64,000 nucleotides of DNA from Methanosuratincola petrocarbonis (lineage in GTDB: Archaea > Thermoproteota > Methanomethylicia > Methanomethylicales > Methanomethylicaceae), in NCBI GenBank assembly GCA_030522375.1, contig CP130488.1, positions 1,116,001-1,180,000 on the forward strand, read 5' to 3'. Of the stretch, positions 25,718 through 34,108 are shown piece after piece; the first letter of the stretch is position 1; each line of letters starts with the position of its first letter. The position numbers and the translations under genes were made by a program. The notes beneath the pieces are model-generated. The model ran no database searches, had not been told where the DNA came from, and saw nothing but the letters and a program-made list of their open reading frames with translations.

Positions 25718-27113
25718 TGGGCAGGAGATCTCAGCCGTCAAGTCTGAGGTCCTGAAGAGGGTGAGACCTACAAAGGAGGACAAGGAGGAGATCCGCAAGG
25801 CCGTGGAAGTCGTCAGGGGCAGGATCCTTGAGGCTGCGATGGGGATGGGGCTGGAGGTCAGGGTTGAAGTGGAGGGATCTGTCGCCAAGGACACATGGAT
25901 CTCCTCGGACAGGGACATTGACCTCTTCATCATCTTTCCCCATAATATCGGGAGGGAAACAATAACCAGCGTTGGACTGGAACTTGCGAAAGCGGGGGCA
26001 GGGGAGAGGTGGAAGACAGGTTACGCGGAGCACCCATATGTCGAGGCGGAGGTGCTCGGTTGCAAGATGGACATAGTACCGAGCGGGGAGCTCGTGCCCG
26101 GCAAAAAGGCGATGACGGCAGTCGACAGGACCCCGTTGCACACAAGATATGTGAGGGAGAGGCTCAGCGAGGCAGGGAAGGACGAGGTGAGGGTCCTGAA
26201 GCAGTTCATGAAAGGGGTCGGGGTCTACGGGGCAGAGCTGAAGGTAGGCGGCTTCTCAGGCTATCTCTGCGAGCTCCTCATAATCAGGTACGGTAGTTTC
26301 GAGGAGACCCTGAGGATGGCGTCGGGCTGGCGTTCGAGGGAGGTGATAGACATAGAGGGGCATTACAGCCACGGATCTGCCCTCGATGCTTTCGATTCCC
26401 CCCTTGTTGTCATAGATCCGGTGGACAGGGGGAGGAATGCCGCGGCGGCAGTGTCCTTCCGTGCCCTCGCAACCTTCGTCTCGGCATCGCGCCATTTCCT
26501 GAAGAGACCCTCAATCGCTTTCTTCTTCCCCCCGACGGATCGGATCGAATTGGACGAGCTCATGAGGATGGCAGAGGGGAGGGGGACTGAGTTGATGGCG
26601 ATAGAAATAGCCTGCCCGAGCCTACCTTCGGACGTGCTCTGGGGAGAGATCAACCACAGCCTCTCGAGGATTTCTGCTCTGCTCAAGGAGAAGGGGTTCA
26701 GGTTACTTGACGCCTCCGCTTGGTCGGACGAGAAGGAGAGGGTGATCTTCCTGCTTGAGCTTCAGGAGGGGAAGTTGCCGGAAGCGGAGCTCCACCTTGG
26801 CCCATCAGCGATCTTCCCCAGTGATGAGGAGAGGTTCCTGGAGAAGCACCTTAATAACCCAAGGACGATCGCGGGCCCATTCATCTCTGGCGACAGGTGG
26901 TGTGTCATCAGGATGAGGGGGGTCACTGACGCTAGGAAGGTGCTCGAGGAGAGCCTCCCGAGGATGAAGCTGAGCCCAGACATCGCTATGGAGATGAGGC
27001 GAGGCTTCAGTCTGGTTTCAGTAGGGGAGCTGATCAAACGTTCATTGGGGAGGCCGGGGCTCATGCCCCAGCTCTTCATGTTCTTGAGGAAGAAACCACT
27101 ATGGCTGGAGTAG
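25710..27113 (+). CDS. cca: CCA-adding enzyme (class I tRNA nucleotidyltransferase)
   Basis: A 467-residue archaeal CCA-adding enzyme, which builds or repairs the tRNA 3' CCA end. The nucleotidyltransferase motif 'GSVAKDTWISSDRDIDLFI' (Gly-Ser then DxD) lies near residue 55, followed by 'PYVEAEVLGCKMDIVPS' and the 'GGFSGYLCELLIIRYGSFE' segment, all diagnostic of the class I archaeal enzyme. TTG start overlapping the ThpR stop. The last 13 nt overlap the kinase gene. Confidence 0.94.
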   Translation: MSDGQEISAVKSEVLKRVRPTKEDKEEIRKAVEVVRGRILEAAMGMGLEVRVEVEGSVAKDTWISSDRDIDLFIIFPHNIGRETITSVGLELAKAGAGERWKTGYAEHPYVEAEVLGCKMDIVPSGELVPGKKAMTAVDRTPLHTRYVRERLSEAGKDEVRVLKQFMKGVGVYGAELKVGGFSGYLCELLIIRYGSFEETLRMASGWRSREVIDIEGHYSHGSALDAFDSPLVVIDPVDRGRNAAAAVSFRALATFVSASRHFLKRPSIAFFFPPTDRIELDELMRMAEGRGTELMAIEIACPSLPSDVLWGEINHSLSRISALLKEKGFRLLDASAWSDEKERVIFLLELQEGKLPEAELHLGPSAIFPSDEERFLEKHLNNPRTIAGPFISGDRWCVIRMRGVTDARKVLEESLPRMKLSPDIAMEMRRGFSLVSVGELIKRSLGRPGLMPQLFMFLRKKPLWLE

Positions 27114-27847
27114 TCGTCCCAATCGAGGACGGGAGGCTCAAGGCAGCCCTCTCCTACCCACACTTCTCCGCAGCTCACTACGAAGCGGTGCTCAGAGACC
27201 TGAGGGGCTTGGGGATCGAGGGGGCAATACTAGCCGGAGAGCTGGAAGTCGGCGATGCGAGGTTGATAGGGAAAGGCTGCACCGCGGTCGTCTGCCTCGG
27301 AGTGATCGGGGGTCGGAAGGTCGCGCTGAAGATAAGGAGAAGCGACTCATCCAGGGAAAGCCTGGAGGGAGAGGCCTCTAACCTGGAGTATGCGAACTCG
27401 TTCGGGGTGGGACCCAGGCTTTACGGCGCAAGGAAGAACGCAATAGCCATGGAGCACATAAGCGGGAAAAACTTCGCAAGGTGGATCGAGGCGGAGTCGC
27501 GGACAGGGGCGGTCAGGCGCGCGGTGCAGGACATCCTAGGGCAGTGCCTCGCCCTGGACATGCACGGCCTGGACCATGGGGAGCTCTCGGACGCCAAGAA
27601 GCACATAATAATCAGCGAAGGGGGGAGGGCGCGCATAATCGACTTCGAGAGCGCGAGCAGGTCGAGGAAGTGCAGGAACCTCACCTCGGTAGTCAGCTAC
27701 CTCTTTTACAAAGAGAGCGTTTCCAGGCTGCTTGGGATGCATCTATCCTGGGACAGGAAAACGCTTACCGAGATAATGAAAGGGTACAAGGCAGCGCCAT
27801 CGGAGCAGTTCCTGGAAGCGCTCATCGCCCATCTCAAGCTTTATTAA
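27101..27847 (+). CDS. archaeal serine/threonine kinase-like protein (COG2112-like)
   Basis: A 248-residue protein kinase-like fold. The glycine-rich loop is 'LIGKGCTAVV' near residue 55, Lys 'VALKIRR', the catalytic loop 'LDHGELSDAKKHI' in place of HRD, and metal motif 'IIDFESAS' (DFE rather than DFG). This fits the predicted archaeal Ser/Thr kinase group COG2112. Substrate unknown. Overlaps cca by 13 nt, suggesting a link to RNA metabolism, which is inference. Confidence 0.75.
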   Translation: MAGVVVPIEDGRLKAALSYPHFSAAHYEAVLRDLRGLGIEGAILAGELEVGDARLIGKGCTAVVCLGVIGGRKVALKIRRSDSSRESLEGEASNLEYANSFGVGPRLYGARKNAIAMEHISGKNFARWIEAESRTGAVRRAVQDILGQCLALDMHGLDHGELSDAKKHIIISEGGRARIIDFESASRSRKCRNLTSVVSYLFYKESVSRLLGMHLSWDRKTLTEIMKGYKAAPSEQFLEALIAHLKLY

Positions 27848-28082
27848 CAGAGCCGGGGATTCATGTCTTGAGGCCGAGGAATCAACCCGGCCGTTGATGA
27901 AGGAGAGTCTCGGACTTAGGGATGACGAGAACTTACCCGACTGGGGTTGGATCGCGCGATCCGACAGTCCATCGCAGTTGTAGGATTCTCTTTGCGTGGT
28001 GAATAGAAAGGCTTAATAGCTGATCACTTCTTGGGGAGTTTGTGCAAAGAAATTTGCATCAAATAAAATAGGAGTGAAAGAA
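27848..28082. other. intergenic gap with promoter of the 45-residue gene
   Basis: No gene is supported here. GCTTAATAG near 28012-28020 could be a TATA element and AGGAGTGA (28068-28076) is the ribosome site for the small zinc-finger gene. A C-box-like TGATGA occurs near 27896, but no convincing D box accompanies it. Confidence 0.4.
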
Positions 28083-28220
28083 ATGGCAAGTAGAGAGATG
28101 CACAAGGCAGTCTGTTCCGAGTGCGGCCAGGAATGCGAAGTTCCTTTCAAGCCGGACGGGACTAGGCCTGTGTATTGTAGGGACTGCTACGCTAAGCGCA
28201 GGGGCCCAAGAAGGCGGTAA
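28083..28220 (+). CDS. 45-residue CxxC zinc-finger protein
   Basis: A very small, complete gene: ATG with AGGAGTGA 6 nt upstream, 45 codons, TAA. The product has two cysteine pairs, 'VCSECGQEC' and 'VYCRDCYAK', around 'EVPFKPDGTRP', and ends in a basic tail 'RRGPRRR'. This is the CxxC-type mini zinc finger widespread in archaea and some bacteria; nucleic-acid binding is presumed. It is followed by a T-rich tract (28254-28275) likely to end its transcript. Monocistronic. Confidence 0.78.
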   Translation: MASREMHKAVCSECGQECEVPFKPDGTRPVYCRDCYAKRRGPRRR

Positions 28221-28416
28221 ACTGACCTTCTGAACCGAGTAGAGATTAGTTTGGATTTTTTGTTTTTCACTTTTTACCATTTGCCTGCATTCAACAGGGG
28301 CGCCTGGGCTTCCTATGGAATGTTTCTTCTTTACAAAATTATAATTTATAATTATAGATCGTATAGTTTTATATACCATAAAATCAAGTCTTCTGAAGCG
28401 GAGGCGCAACCAAAGG

Positions 28417-28743
28417 TTGCAGTTTTCTGAGGCCACCAAAAAGATGATAGAAAGATGCTTTGCGATGAACGAGCTGGAGACCGAAATCCAAGGGCTTTTG
28501 AGAGAGCTCCCGGAAGAGATGGCCAGGAAGATCGGGGGAACCAAGGAGTACTGGGCAGAGAGGTTCAGCAGCAACCCCGTTATGCAGAGGCTTGTCGAGG
28601 ACGCTCTCAGGTGGTCGATCAGGAGATCCCAGAACTGGAGCAAGAGGGAAGGGAGACCGATACGACATTATCTAAAGATGATAATCGATAACGGCGACAT
28701 CCCTGAGTGGATTTCCTGGCACGCCAAGGCCATGGAGTTTTAA
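28417..28743 (+). CDS. hypothetical 108-residue helical protein
   Basis: A 108-residue, mostly helical, charged protein I do not recognise, without cysteine clusters or membrane segments. Motif-like parts are 'EEMARKIGGTKEYWAERF' and 'RRSQNWSKREGRPIRHYLKM'. TTG 28417 is the apparent start with GGAGGCG about 12 nt upstream; ATG 28444 is possible. A clear TATA element GTTTTATATACC (28366-28377) lies upstream in an AT-rich stretch. It is monocistronic. Confidence 0.6.
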   Translation: MQFSEATKKMIERCFAMNELETEIQGLLRELPEEMARKIGGTKEYWAERFSSNPVMQRLVEDALRWSIRRSQNWSKREGRPIRHYLKMIIDNGDIPEWISWHAKAMEF

Positions 28744-28815
28744 GGCGCCAATAAGCACCACAAAAACCAATACCTTTTTTATACCTAATAAAATATCTAT
28801 TTTCAGGCGGGTAAA

Positions 28816-28965
28816 ATGCCAGAAGAGAAGAAAGGCAAGGCAGAGGAAGCGGCTGAGAAGACAGGCGAGGTAATCGGGAAGGGGCTGAAGAAGGGAGTAG
28901 GCATCGCCAAGGCATTTGGCAAGGGCGCAAAAGAAGCAGTGTCGAAGGACGAGAAGAAGGAGTAA
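28816..28965 (+). CDS. 49-residue lysine/glutamate-rich small protein
   Basis: A complete mini-gene: TATA box (TTTTTTATACC, about 28775-28785), GGCGG before ATG, 49 codons, TAA, then a T-rich end. The product is acidic/basic at both ends ('PEEKKGKAEEAAEK', 'VSKDEKKE') around a central 'GKGLKKGVGIAKAFGKG' amphipathic glycine-rich helix. No family recognised. Signals on both sides, rather than homology, support it as real. Confidence 0.6.
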   Translation: MPEEKKGKAEEAAEKTGEVIGKGLKKGVGIAKAFGKGAKEAVSKDEKKE

Positions 28966-29116
28966 AACCTTTATTTTTCAGACTTTTTTATGTGGCTCTA
29001 ATTTTGTCCGCGGATCAAGGCTGGCAGCGGAAGCTTCTGGCATCCTAGTTAGTGTGTCAGCAGATTCCTAACCTTTATTAACATGTTGATAGTCTCCATC
29101 AGTAGAATTGTGAATC

Positions 29117-29195
29117 GGGGCCGTAGTCTAGCTTGGACCAGGATGCAAGCCTGGGGCGCTTGTGATCTCGGGTTCAAATCCCGACGGCCCCACCA
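29117..29195 (+). tRNA. tRNA-Pro (GGG)
   Basis: Full cloverleaf on the plus strand: acceptor GGGGCCG/CGGCCCC, anticodon stem CAAGC/GCTTG with loop CTGGGGC (anticodon GGG), T-arm TCGGG-TTCAAAT-CCCGA, discriminator A and encoded CCA. 76 nt before CCA, no intron. Confidence 0.96.
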
Positions 29196-29249
29196 AAGTT
29201 ATAATTGCAATATGAAGCAGGCGCTGAGGCGTCATAATCAGTATGAGTT

Positions 29250-30146
29250 TTATTGGAGCTCGGATTTTTTCAAATACTTGTTCATGCAAACCCAGTGCTT
29301 GGCTATCCTGAAGCCGATCTTCAGCGCCAGCCCGAGCGAAGCCTTGTTATCCTCGAAAATGTACATCGCAGCGGACTCCATGCCCTTGCTGAATAGAAAG
29401 TTCAGTGCAGTTACAGTGAGCGCCGACGTCAGCCCCATATTCCTGTACTCGGGGAGCGTGGCCGCCGGACCCAAGTACCCCCGTAACCTCCCGAAGTGCT
29501 TGGAGTACTCCTGGTCAACCATGCAGACGGTCGCTGAGACAATCCGGTTGTCCACCTCTGCGACCTTTATCCACTCCTCGCTAAAACCAGGAATTTCCCA
29601 CCAAGAGCGAGCCCCATCCATATCCAGCCGCTCGAAACCGAAGGACCTGTTCATCAGGCCTACAAGTGAGCCCAGTTCGTCGCTGCGGAGGTTGCGTATA
29701 GAGGCGCAGCACTTCGTCGGGGGAACCTGCATTTGACGCCTGAGTGGGATCGTCAGGTGGTAGACTCCACCCTCCTTGTAGTAGCCCCTCGACTCCCACC
29801 GGCTGATCAGGGGGCTCCCCTCCTCCACATTCGTGTATATGCTATCCGCTCTGGCGACTTGCTCGAGCTTATTCACGAGAAGGTCCTCTATCAGCTGGTT
29901 TTCAGATGTCTGGACTGCTGCGAGCAGGTCGATGCAGTTCCCCCAAGGCCAGACAATCAGGGATACGACACCGAGGATCCTGCCAGAATCCTCTGCAACG
30001 AGAACGGTTGGTTTCCGATTCCGGAGATAATCAGCGAAGGACTCAGCGGTGAAAGGGGTCTCCTCATACGAGGCGCTGTACTGTGCGTTGATGATCGGAA
30101 CTGCCTTTGGGACATCCTCAGGGACCAAGCGCCTCACGCTAGTCAT
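29250..30146 (-). CDS. tandem GNAT acetyltransferase-like protein
   Basis: About 298 residues with two GNAT-like halves. The first ('VRRLVPEDVPKAVPIIN...TVLVAEDSGRILGVVSLIV') lacks a clear acetyl-CoA loop; the second has 'DELGSLVGLMNRSF', 'IVSATVCMVDQ', and an acetyl-CoA loop region 'ATLPEYRNMGLTSALTVTAL'. ATG 30146 follows a TATA-like AGTATAACTTAG by about 25 bp. The open frame upstream to 30821 only reflects the frameshifted LysE gene in the same frame. Acceptor substrate unknown. Confidence 0.75.
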   Translation of the reverse strand: MTSVRRLVPEDVPKAVPIINAQYSASYEETPFTAESFADYLRNRKPTVLVAEDSGRILGVVSLIVWPWGNCIDLLAAVQTSENQLIEDLLVNKLEQVARADSIYTNVEEGSPLISRWESRGYYKEGGVYHLTIPLRRQMQVPPTKCCASIRNLRSDELGSLVGLMNRSFGFERLDMDGARSWWEIPGFSEEWIKVAEVDNRIVSATVCMVDQEYSKHFGRLRGYLGPAATLPEYRNMGLTSALTVTALNFLFSKGMESAAMYIFEDNKASLGLALKIGFRIAKHWVCMNKYLKKSELQ

Positions 30147-30196
30147 AAGTAAGCAACCTCGGGAGGCTAAGTTATACTTTTTTCCAGCACTTGTTG

Positions 30197-30821
30197 TCAG
30201 CCATACAGCACAAGCCAACCAAAGCCCTGTGCTACGAAGTAGGCCCCCAAAATGGCAATGAATGCTCCGAAAGCCAAGGCGATCGCCCTCTGGTGCCGGC
30301 TGACGTACCGCTCTTGGCGCCTCACCAAGTATGAGACCAAGGCATAATAAGTAAAATCCGAGGACCAGTGACCTGCGGTCACCACCGCCACTCCAGCCAT
30401 CCCCATAATGTCCATCCCCTGGAGGAGCAAAGCGAGACCTCCTGTTGCCCACCAGACGGGCTGAGTCGGGTTTACTGCCGTGTAGAAGATGCCACCCAGG
30501 AACGAGGAACCAGTCCGGGCGCTTTGCATCTGGCTTGTCGAGTGGTCGCTGCGTACCATATTGGCGCCCATAATGACTAGGACCGCGCCACCGATGAGAT
30601 AAATATATAGCCTGGCGCTGGAGATGAGCCAGCCAAATCCTATCAGGATAATCACGATTATAAGACTCCCACACGATGTGCCCAGCGACGATAAGCGGAC
30701 CGGTAACACGCTGCTTGCGGGCAGTATCAAAGACAGTGAAGGCGGTGAAGGGCCCCGGGATTACAGCTCCGCTAAGACCGACAGTGAATCCCAGGAGGAA
30801 GAGCGTCAGGAACTCAAGCAT
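30197..30821 (-). pseudogene. LysE/RhtB-type transporter with a frameshift
   Basis: Two frames together make a normal-length LysE-family exporter of about 208 residues. Frame one gives 'MLEFLTLFLLGFTVGLSGAV' through 'GPLIVAGHIVWE'; frame two resumes 'LIIVIILIGFGWLI' and runs on through five further membrane helices to the stop at 30197. The join is near 30670, at GTGTGGGAG-T-CTTATAATC: dropping one T restores GHIVWELIIV, the family pattern. A +1 shift is needed. This is a mutation, a base-call or assembly error, or recoding. Confidence 0.75.
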
Positions 30822-30939
30822 GAGGATCGGACTTCCATGTTAAATGACACGGGATGTGGGCTAAAGGGCTTTACGGTTCGAATTAGCCGCAGATTAGAAT
30901 TCGAAATGAATGGAACTATCCTCACCTTAATAAAAGGTG

Positions 30940-31241
30940 TTACTTTGGAGGTTCTTGTTTTATTATTACTTCTTGCCGCTTCGGTTTTGCAGCGTAAGAC
31001 ACTGGCGAGTATACTAGCCATGCGATAATACCATAAATTACTCCGTTGAGGATTGACGCGGCAAAGGTCGGAGCAGGGATTCCGAGTAGCGGATAATCAG
31101 TCTCGGGAAAACAAGGGCAAAATATATCGAGAGACCAGGAGGTATCCACGGGGTTGATACGGTTAGCACCAGAGCCACAAAGAACACGGCAAGGAAAACC
31201 AGAGCGCCCTTAATTAAAAACGCCTTAACATAGATACTCAT
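30940..31241 (-). pseudogene. two-helix membrane protein split by a -1 frameshift
   Basis: Frame one (from 31241) encodes 'MSIYVKAFLIKGALVFLAVF' and a membrane helix to 'GLSIYFALVFP'; the -1 frame continues 'ETDYPLLGIPAPTFAASIL' with a second helix 'GVIYGIIAWLVY' and a basic tail. Joined, they make a two-to-three-helix protein of about 100 residues. The overlap contains T-TTC-CCG (31104-31110 on the minus strand), a perfect X-XXY-YYZ slippery heptamer in the right phase. Recoding or a simple homopolymer indel are both possible. Confidence 0.55.
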
Positions 31242-31746
31242 CCGGTTATTAAAACATGATCTAAAAAAACTTGCTTGCGTATCAACAAAGGCTTATTATT
31301 GCGTCTGAAACGCGCATCCTTTTAATAACAAAGAACGCCATCCATGCCGTTAACCGCGCCGTGAACACGTCTTTGGCACGTTGTGTAAAGGTCGTTTATT
31401 GAGCTGACTCCCAGCTCATCCGCCGCCTGGAAAAAGAATGACAAACTCTTGATGAAGCATTGGATCCTTCTTGCGAAACCCTCAATAATGCAGCACTTAT
31501 CATCATCGAGGCGCAGCAACCACTTGGTATTAACCTCCGCATTTCAAGGGCATCAAGCAAAAATAGGACCCAAAAGTCCATCTGAATGTGCTTTGCTTAT
31601 CCAATTATTTTTTTGTTTAGTTTTCATCTAAAAAATAACCAAACTTTGAACTACAGCAAATAATTCTTGTCGTCAACCAACCCCTGAAGGGCGGGGGCAT
31701 CCTTGGGGCGATTTGAAGCGTGTGGTTGGAATCAGGTTGCTCACAG
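31242..31746. other. 505-bp AT-rich gap, possible gene remnant
   Basis: No intact gene is supported. On the minus strand two short frames (around 31322-31519 and 31396-31581) could join to one protein ('MDFWVLFLLDALEM' then 'NTKWLLRLDDDKCC' and onward), which would be another frameshifted or decayed gene. A T-run at 31606-31624 and A/T-rich spacers surround it. Confidence 0.35.
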
Positions 31747-32013
31747 CTAGGCTACTTTTCGAACCACAAATATCAGTACGTAGAACACGACGAAGTAGAC
31801 GACCAAGTCCAACGTGAAGACCACAAGCTGTGTCATCAGAGACTCGAAGGCAGCCAGACCCTCTATATGCAGTTCAGACGTAGGTAGATGGCTAGTCATG
31901 TAATCCATAATTGGCCAGAATGCACGGCTTAAAAGGTTGAGGTATCTAACATCGACTATCGATATCGTGAATGCCAAGAGGAGAGAAGCCTGCTCAATCT
32001 CCTTTTGGGGCAC
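31747..32013 (-). CDS. small membrane protein, unknown
   Basis: An 88-residue protein with an N-terminal helix ('ASLLLAFTISIVDVRYLNLL') and a strongly hydrophobic C-terminal segment of about 30 residues ('LVVFTLDLVVYFVVFYVLIF') ending in RKVA. It probably spans the membrane twice. I recognise no family. The gene is isolated between AT-rich gaps, with AGTTTAAAAGTATATT upstream (32052-32070) serving as a possible promoter. Confidence 0.5.
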   Translation of the reverse strand: MPQKEIEQASLLLAFTISIVDVRYLNLLSRAFWPIMDYMTSHLPTSELHIEGLAAFESLMTQLVVFTLDLVVYFVVFYVLIFVVRKVA

Positions 32014-32224
32014 TTACTCACTTCCGATAGGATATTTCGCAAAGTGCTTAATAAAATATACTTTTAAACTTTTTTTAAACCAATATTGCTAACTGTAATA
32101 CACTTAATTCTTCAAAAGCAGTTCTCCATCGCTAATGTCATAATGCGCCCTTTTCGAAAGATCGAGCTTCACCACGCTTAAATTGGTGCCTAAATAAGTT
32201 ATGCGCAGTCAAGAGGAAAGCGCG

Positions 32225-33172
32225 ATGACCAACCCCTCGATCCAAGCAGTGGAGCTCACGAAATGCTACAACTCGTTCTGCGCCCTCTCCGAGCTGAGCC
32301 TCCGACTGGAAGGCGCAAAATGCGTAGGATTCTTGGGACCGAACGGAGCTGGCAAGACCACAGCCTTGAAGATACTCACAGGAATGATCCGCCCAACCAG
32401 GGGCAAGGCTCTGATCAATGGGATCGACGTCCAAGAGGACAAGAAGTCTGCACTCTCGACCTGCGGGGCGCTGATAGAAACCCCTGAGATCTACCCCGCG
32501 CTTTCTGTTAAGGAGTCCCTAATGATGGTCGCAGAGATCAGAGGCGTCTCAACCACAATACGGAAGGACACAGTGATGAAGGCGATCGCGGAGGTGAAGA
32601 TGGAAGAGTGGATAGATATGAAGTGCGGAAAGCTTTCCAAGGGCATGAAGCAGAGGGTCAACTTGGCTGCTGCGCTCATCTCTGATCCGATGATAATGCT
32701 GCTGGATGAGCCTTCTTCCGGGCTGGATCCGAGGGGGATGGCTGAGGTGAGGGAGATCGTCAAGGGGCTCAAGAAGAAGGACAGGCTGATATTTATGAGC
32801 TCGCACCTCCTGAGCGAGGTGACCGAGATCTGCGATGAGGTCGCGATATTGGATCACGGGAAGCTCCTTGCCTACGACACTTTAGAGAGGTTGACTTCGG
32901 CATTGTCGTTGGGCAATACTAGGGAATGCGAGGCGTCATTTTCAAGGGATCTGAGCAGCGATGCATTGAAGGAGATTGGATCGGCAGAGGGGGTTATAGG
33001 TGTGGAGCTGGTCGAGCCCAGGAGGCTAATCTTGAGATTCGAAGGCGGGAATGGGGCACAGGAGCGGGTCCTGGCAAAGATTGCAGGTTTGGGGGTTGGG
33101 CTCATTGCTTTCAGATCCTCATCTTCCTCTCTCGAGGAAACTTATCTGAGGCTTGTGAAGGACTCGAGGTGA
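32225..33172 (+). CDS. ABC transporter ATP-binding protein
   Basis: A 315-residue ATPase of the CcmA/NatA exporter class. Walker A 'GPNGAGKTTALK', signature 'LSKGMKQRVNLA', Walker B 'IMLLDEPSSGLDP' and H-loop 'MSSHLLSEV' are all intact, with a C-terminal regulatory part of about 90 residues. ATG 32225 has GAGG 7 nt upstream; ATG 32201 is an alternative closer to a leaderless start. The permease follows 8 nt after the stop. Substrate unknown. Confidence 0.9.
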   Translation: MTNPSIQAVELTKCYNSFCALSELSLRLEGAKCVGFLGPNGAGKTTALKILTGMIRPTRGKALINGIDVQEDKKSALSTCGALIETPEIYPALSVKESLMMVAEIRGVSTTIRKDTVMKAIAEVKMEEWIDMKCGKLSKGMKQRVNLAAALISDPMIMLLDEPSSGLDPRGMAEVREIVKGLKKKDRLIFMSSHLLSEVTEICDEVAILDHGKLLAYDTLERLTSALSLGNTRECEASFSRDLSSDALKEIGSAEGVIGVELVEPRRLILRFEGGNGAQERVLAKIAGLGVGLIAFRSSSSSLEETYLRLVKDSR

Positions 33173-33180
33173 TTGATCGC

Positions 33181-34056
33181 ATGGCTGATGGGATGGAAGT
33201 GTCGGGGGAACCGACGCGGGGCGCAGAGGTGGCTGGACGCCCCATCCCCGGAAGCGTCTCGCAGCTCAAAACCATTGCAAAGTATGAGCTTATGAATTAC
33301 GTCAGGACCAGAAGGTTCTATGTGCTGCTGGCGATCACGCTGACAATAAGCGGACTTTTGACGGCAGTGGTCGCATTGTACCAGCCCGCAGGTTTCCTCT
33401 CCTCTCCGCTCGGGTTCTATTCGAGTTGGTGGAGCCTGGCAGTCACATACATCCTGATCCTATCAGGGATTTTCTTTGGGGGTGACGCCATCTCTGGAGA
33501 GTTCCAGAACAGGACGGGCTATTTCCTAGTGGTGAACCCAGTCAAGCGGTCCACGATTTATGCGGGCAAATGGGTTGCTGCCTTAATCGCCTCGCTTGCT
33601 ATATTCGGCACGTTTGTCGCAGTGACCGTTGCAAATGGGGCATACTACTTCGGGCTCGATGTGCCTTACCAGTTCGGTCTTTCGTTGGTGTTCTCGGTCC
33701 TGTACCTAATTTCGGTACTCGGGGTGACGTTCTTCTTCAGCTCGATATTCAAGAGCGGCTCGATCTCCATACTCGTCACCGCAATACTCTTCTTGTTTGC
33801 CTTCCCTCTGACCCAGTCGCTGGTCAGCAACTTGGCTCAGATGGAGCCATGGTTCCTGATCACCTACGGTGTGGAGATAATCGGGAATGTAATGAAAGAC
33901 CCGTACCCAGCCCACATCGTAACGGTCCAGCTGGGGCGGGTCACATTTACGACCTACAACTCTCCGATCCTTAACGGAGTTGCAATCATGTCGGCGTACT
34001 TCGCGGTCTGCGCTGCACTTGGGCTGATCATATTCGAGCGCAGGGATTTTTCCTAG
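33181..34056 (+). CDS. ABC-2 type permease
   Basis: A 291-residue membrane protein with six predicted helices, partner of the ATPase just upstream. A soluble start of about 38 residues ends with 'KTIAKYELMNYVRTRRFYVLL', the typical entry of ABC-2 permeases, then 'FGGDAISGEFQNRTGYFLVVNP', a conserved cytoplasmic loop, and four more helices. The frame is open upstream into the ATPase gene, but ATG 33181 is the sensible start. It exports an unknown substrate. Confidence 0.85.
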   Translation: MADGMEVSGEPTRGAEVAGRPIPGSVSQLKTIAKYELMNYVRTRRFYVLLAITLTISGLLTAVVALYQPAGFLSSPLGFYSSWWSLAVTYILILSGIFFGGDAISGEFQNRTGYFLVVNPVKRSTIYAGKWVAALIASLAIFGTFVAVTVANGAYYFGLDVPYQFGLSLVFSVLYLISVLGVTFFFSSIFKSGSISILVTAILFLFAFPLTQSLVSNLAQMEPWFLITYGVEIIGNVMKDPYPAHIVTVQLGRVTFTTYNSPILNGVAIMSAYFAVCAALGLIIFERRDFS

Positions 34057-34108
34057 GCAGGCATTTAGTTTGAGGCGAAGCAAGCCCAGAACTGGAACGG
34101 CTACTGCC

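Noticed and set aside
27890..27935. C/D box-like RNA near TGATGA at 27896
   Set aside because: No CTGA D box at proper spacing and no internal C'/D' pair, so an sRNA is not supported.
29250..30821. A 523-residue continuous frame that looks like a transporter-acetyltransferase fusion
   Set aside because: Only its first 50 residues and last 298 are protein-like; the middle is the wrong frame of the LysE gene. The frame continuity is an accident of the frameshift.
30624..31028. A 134-residue plus-strand frame with a hydrophobic end
   Set aside because: It lies antisense to the LysE and small membrane genes and has no start signals or family resemblance.
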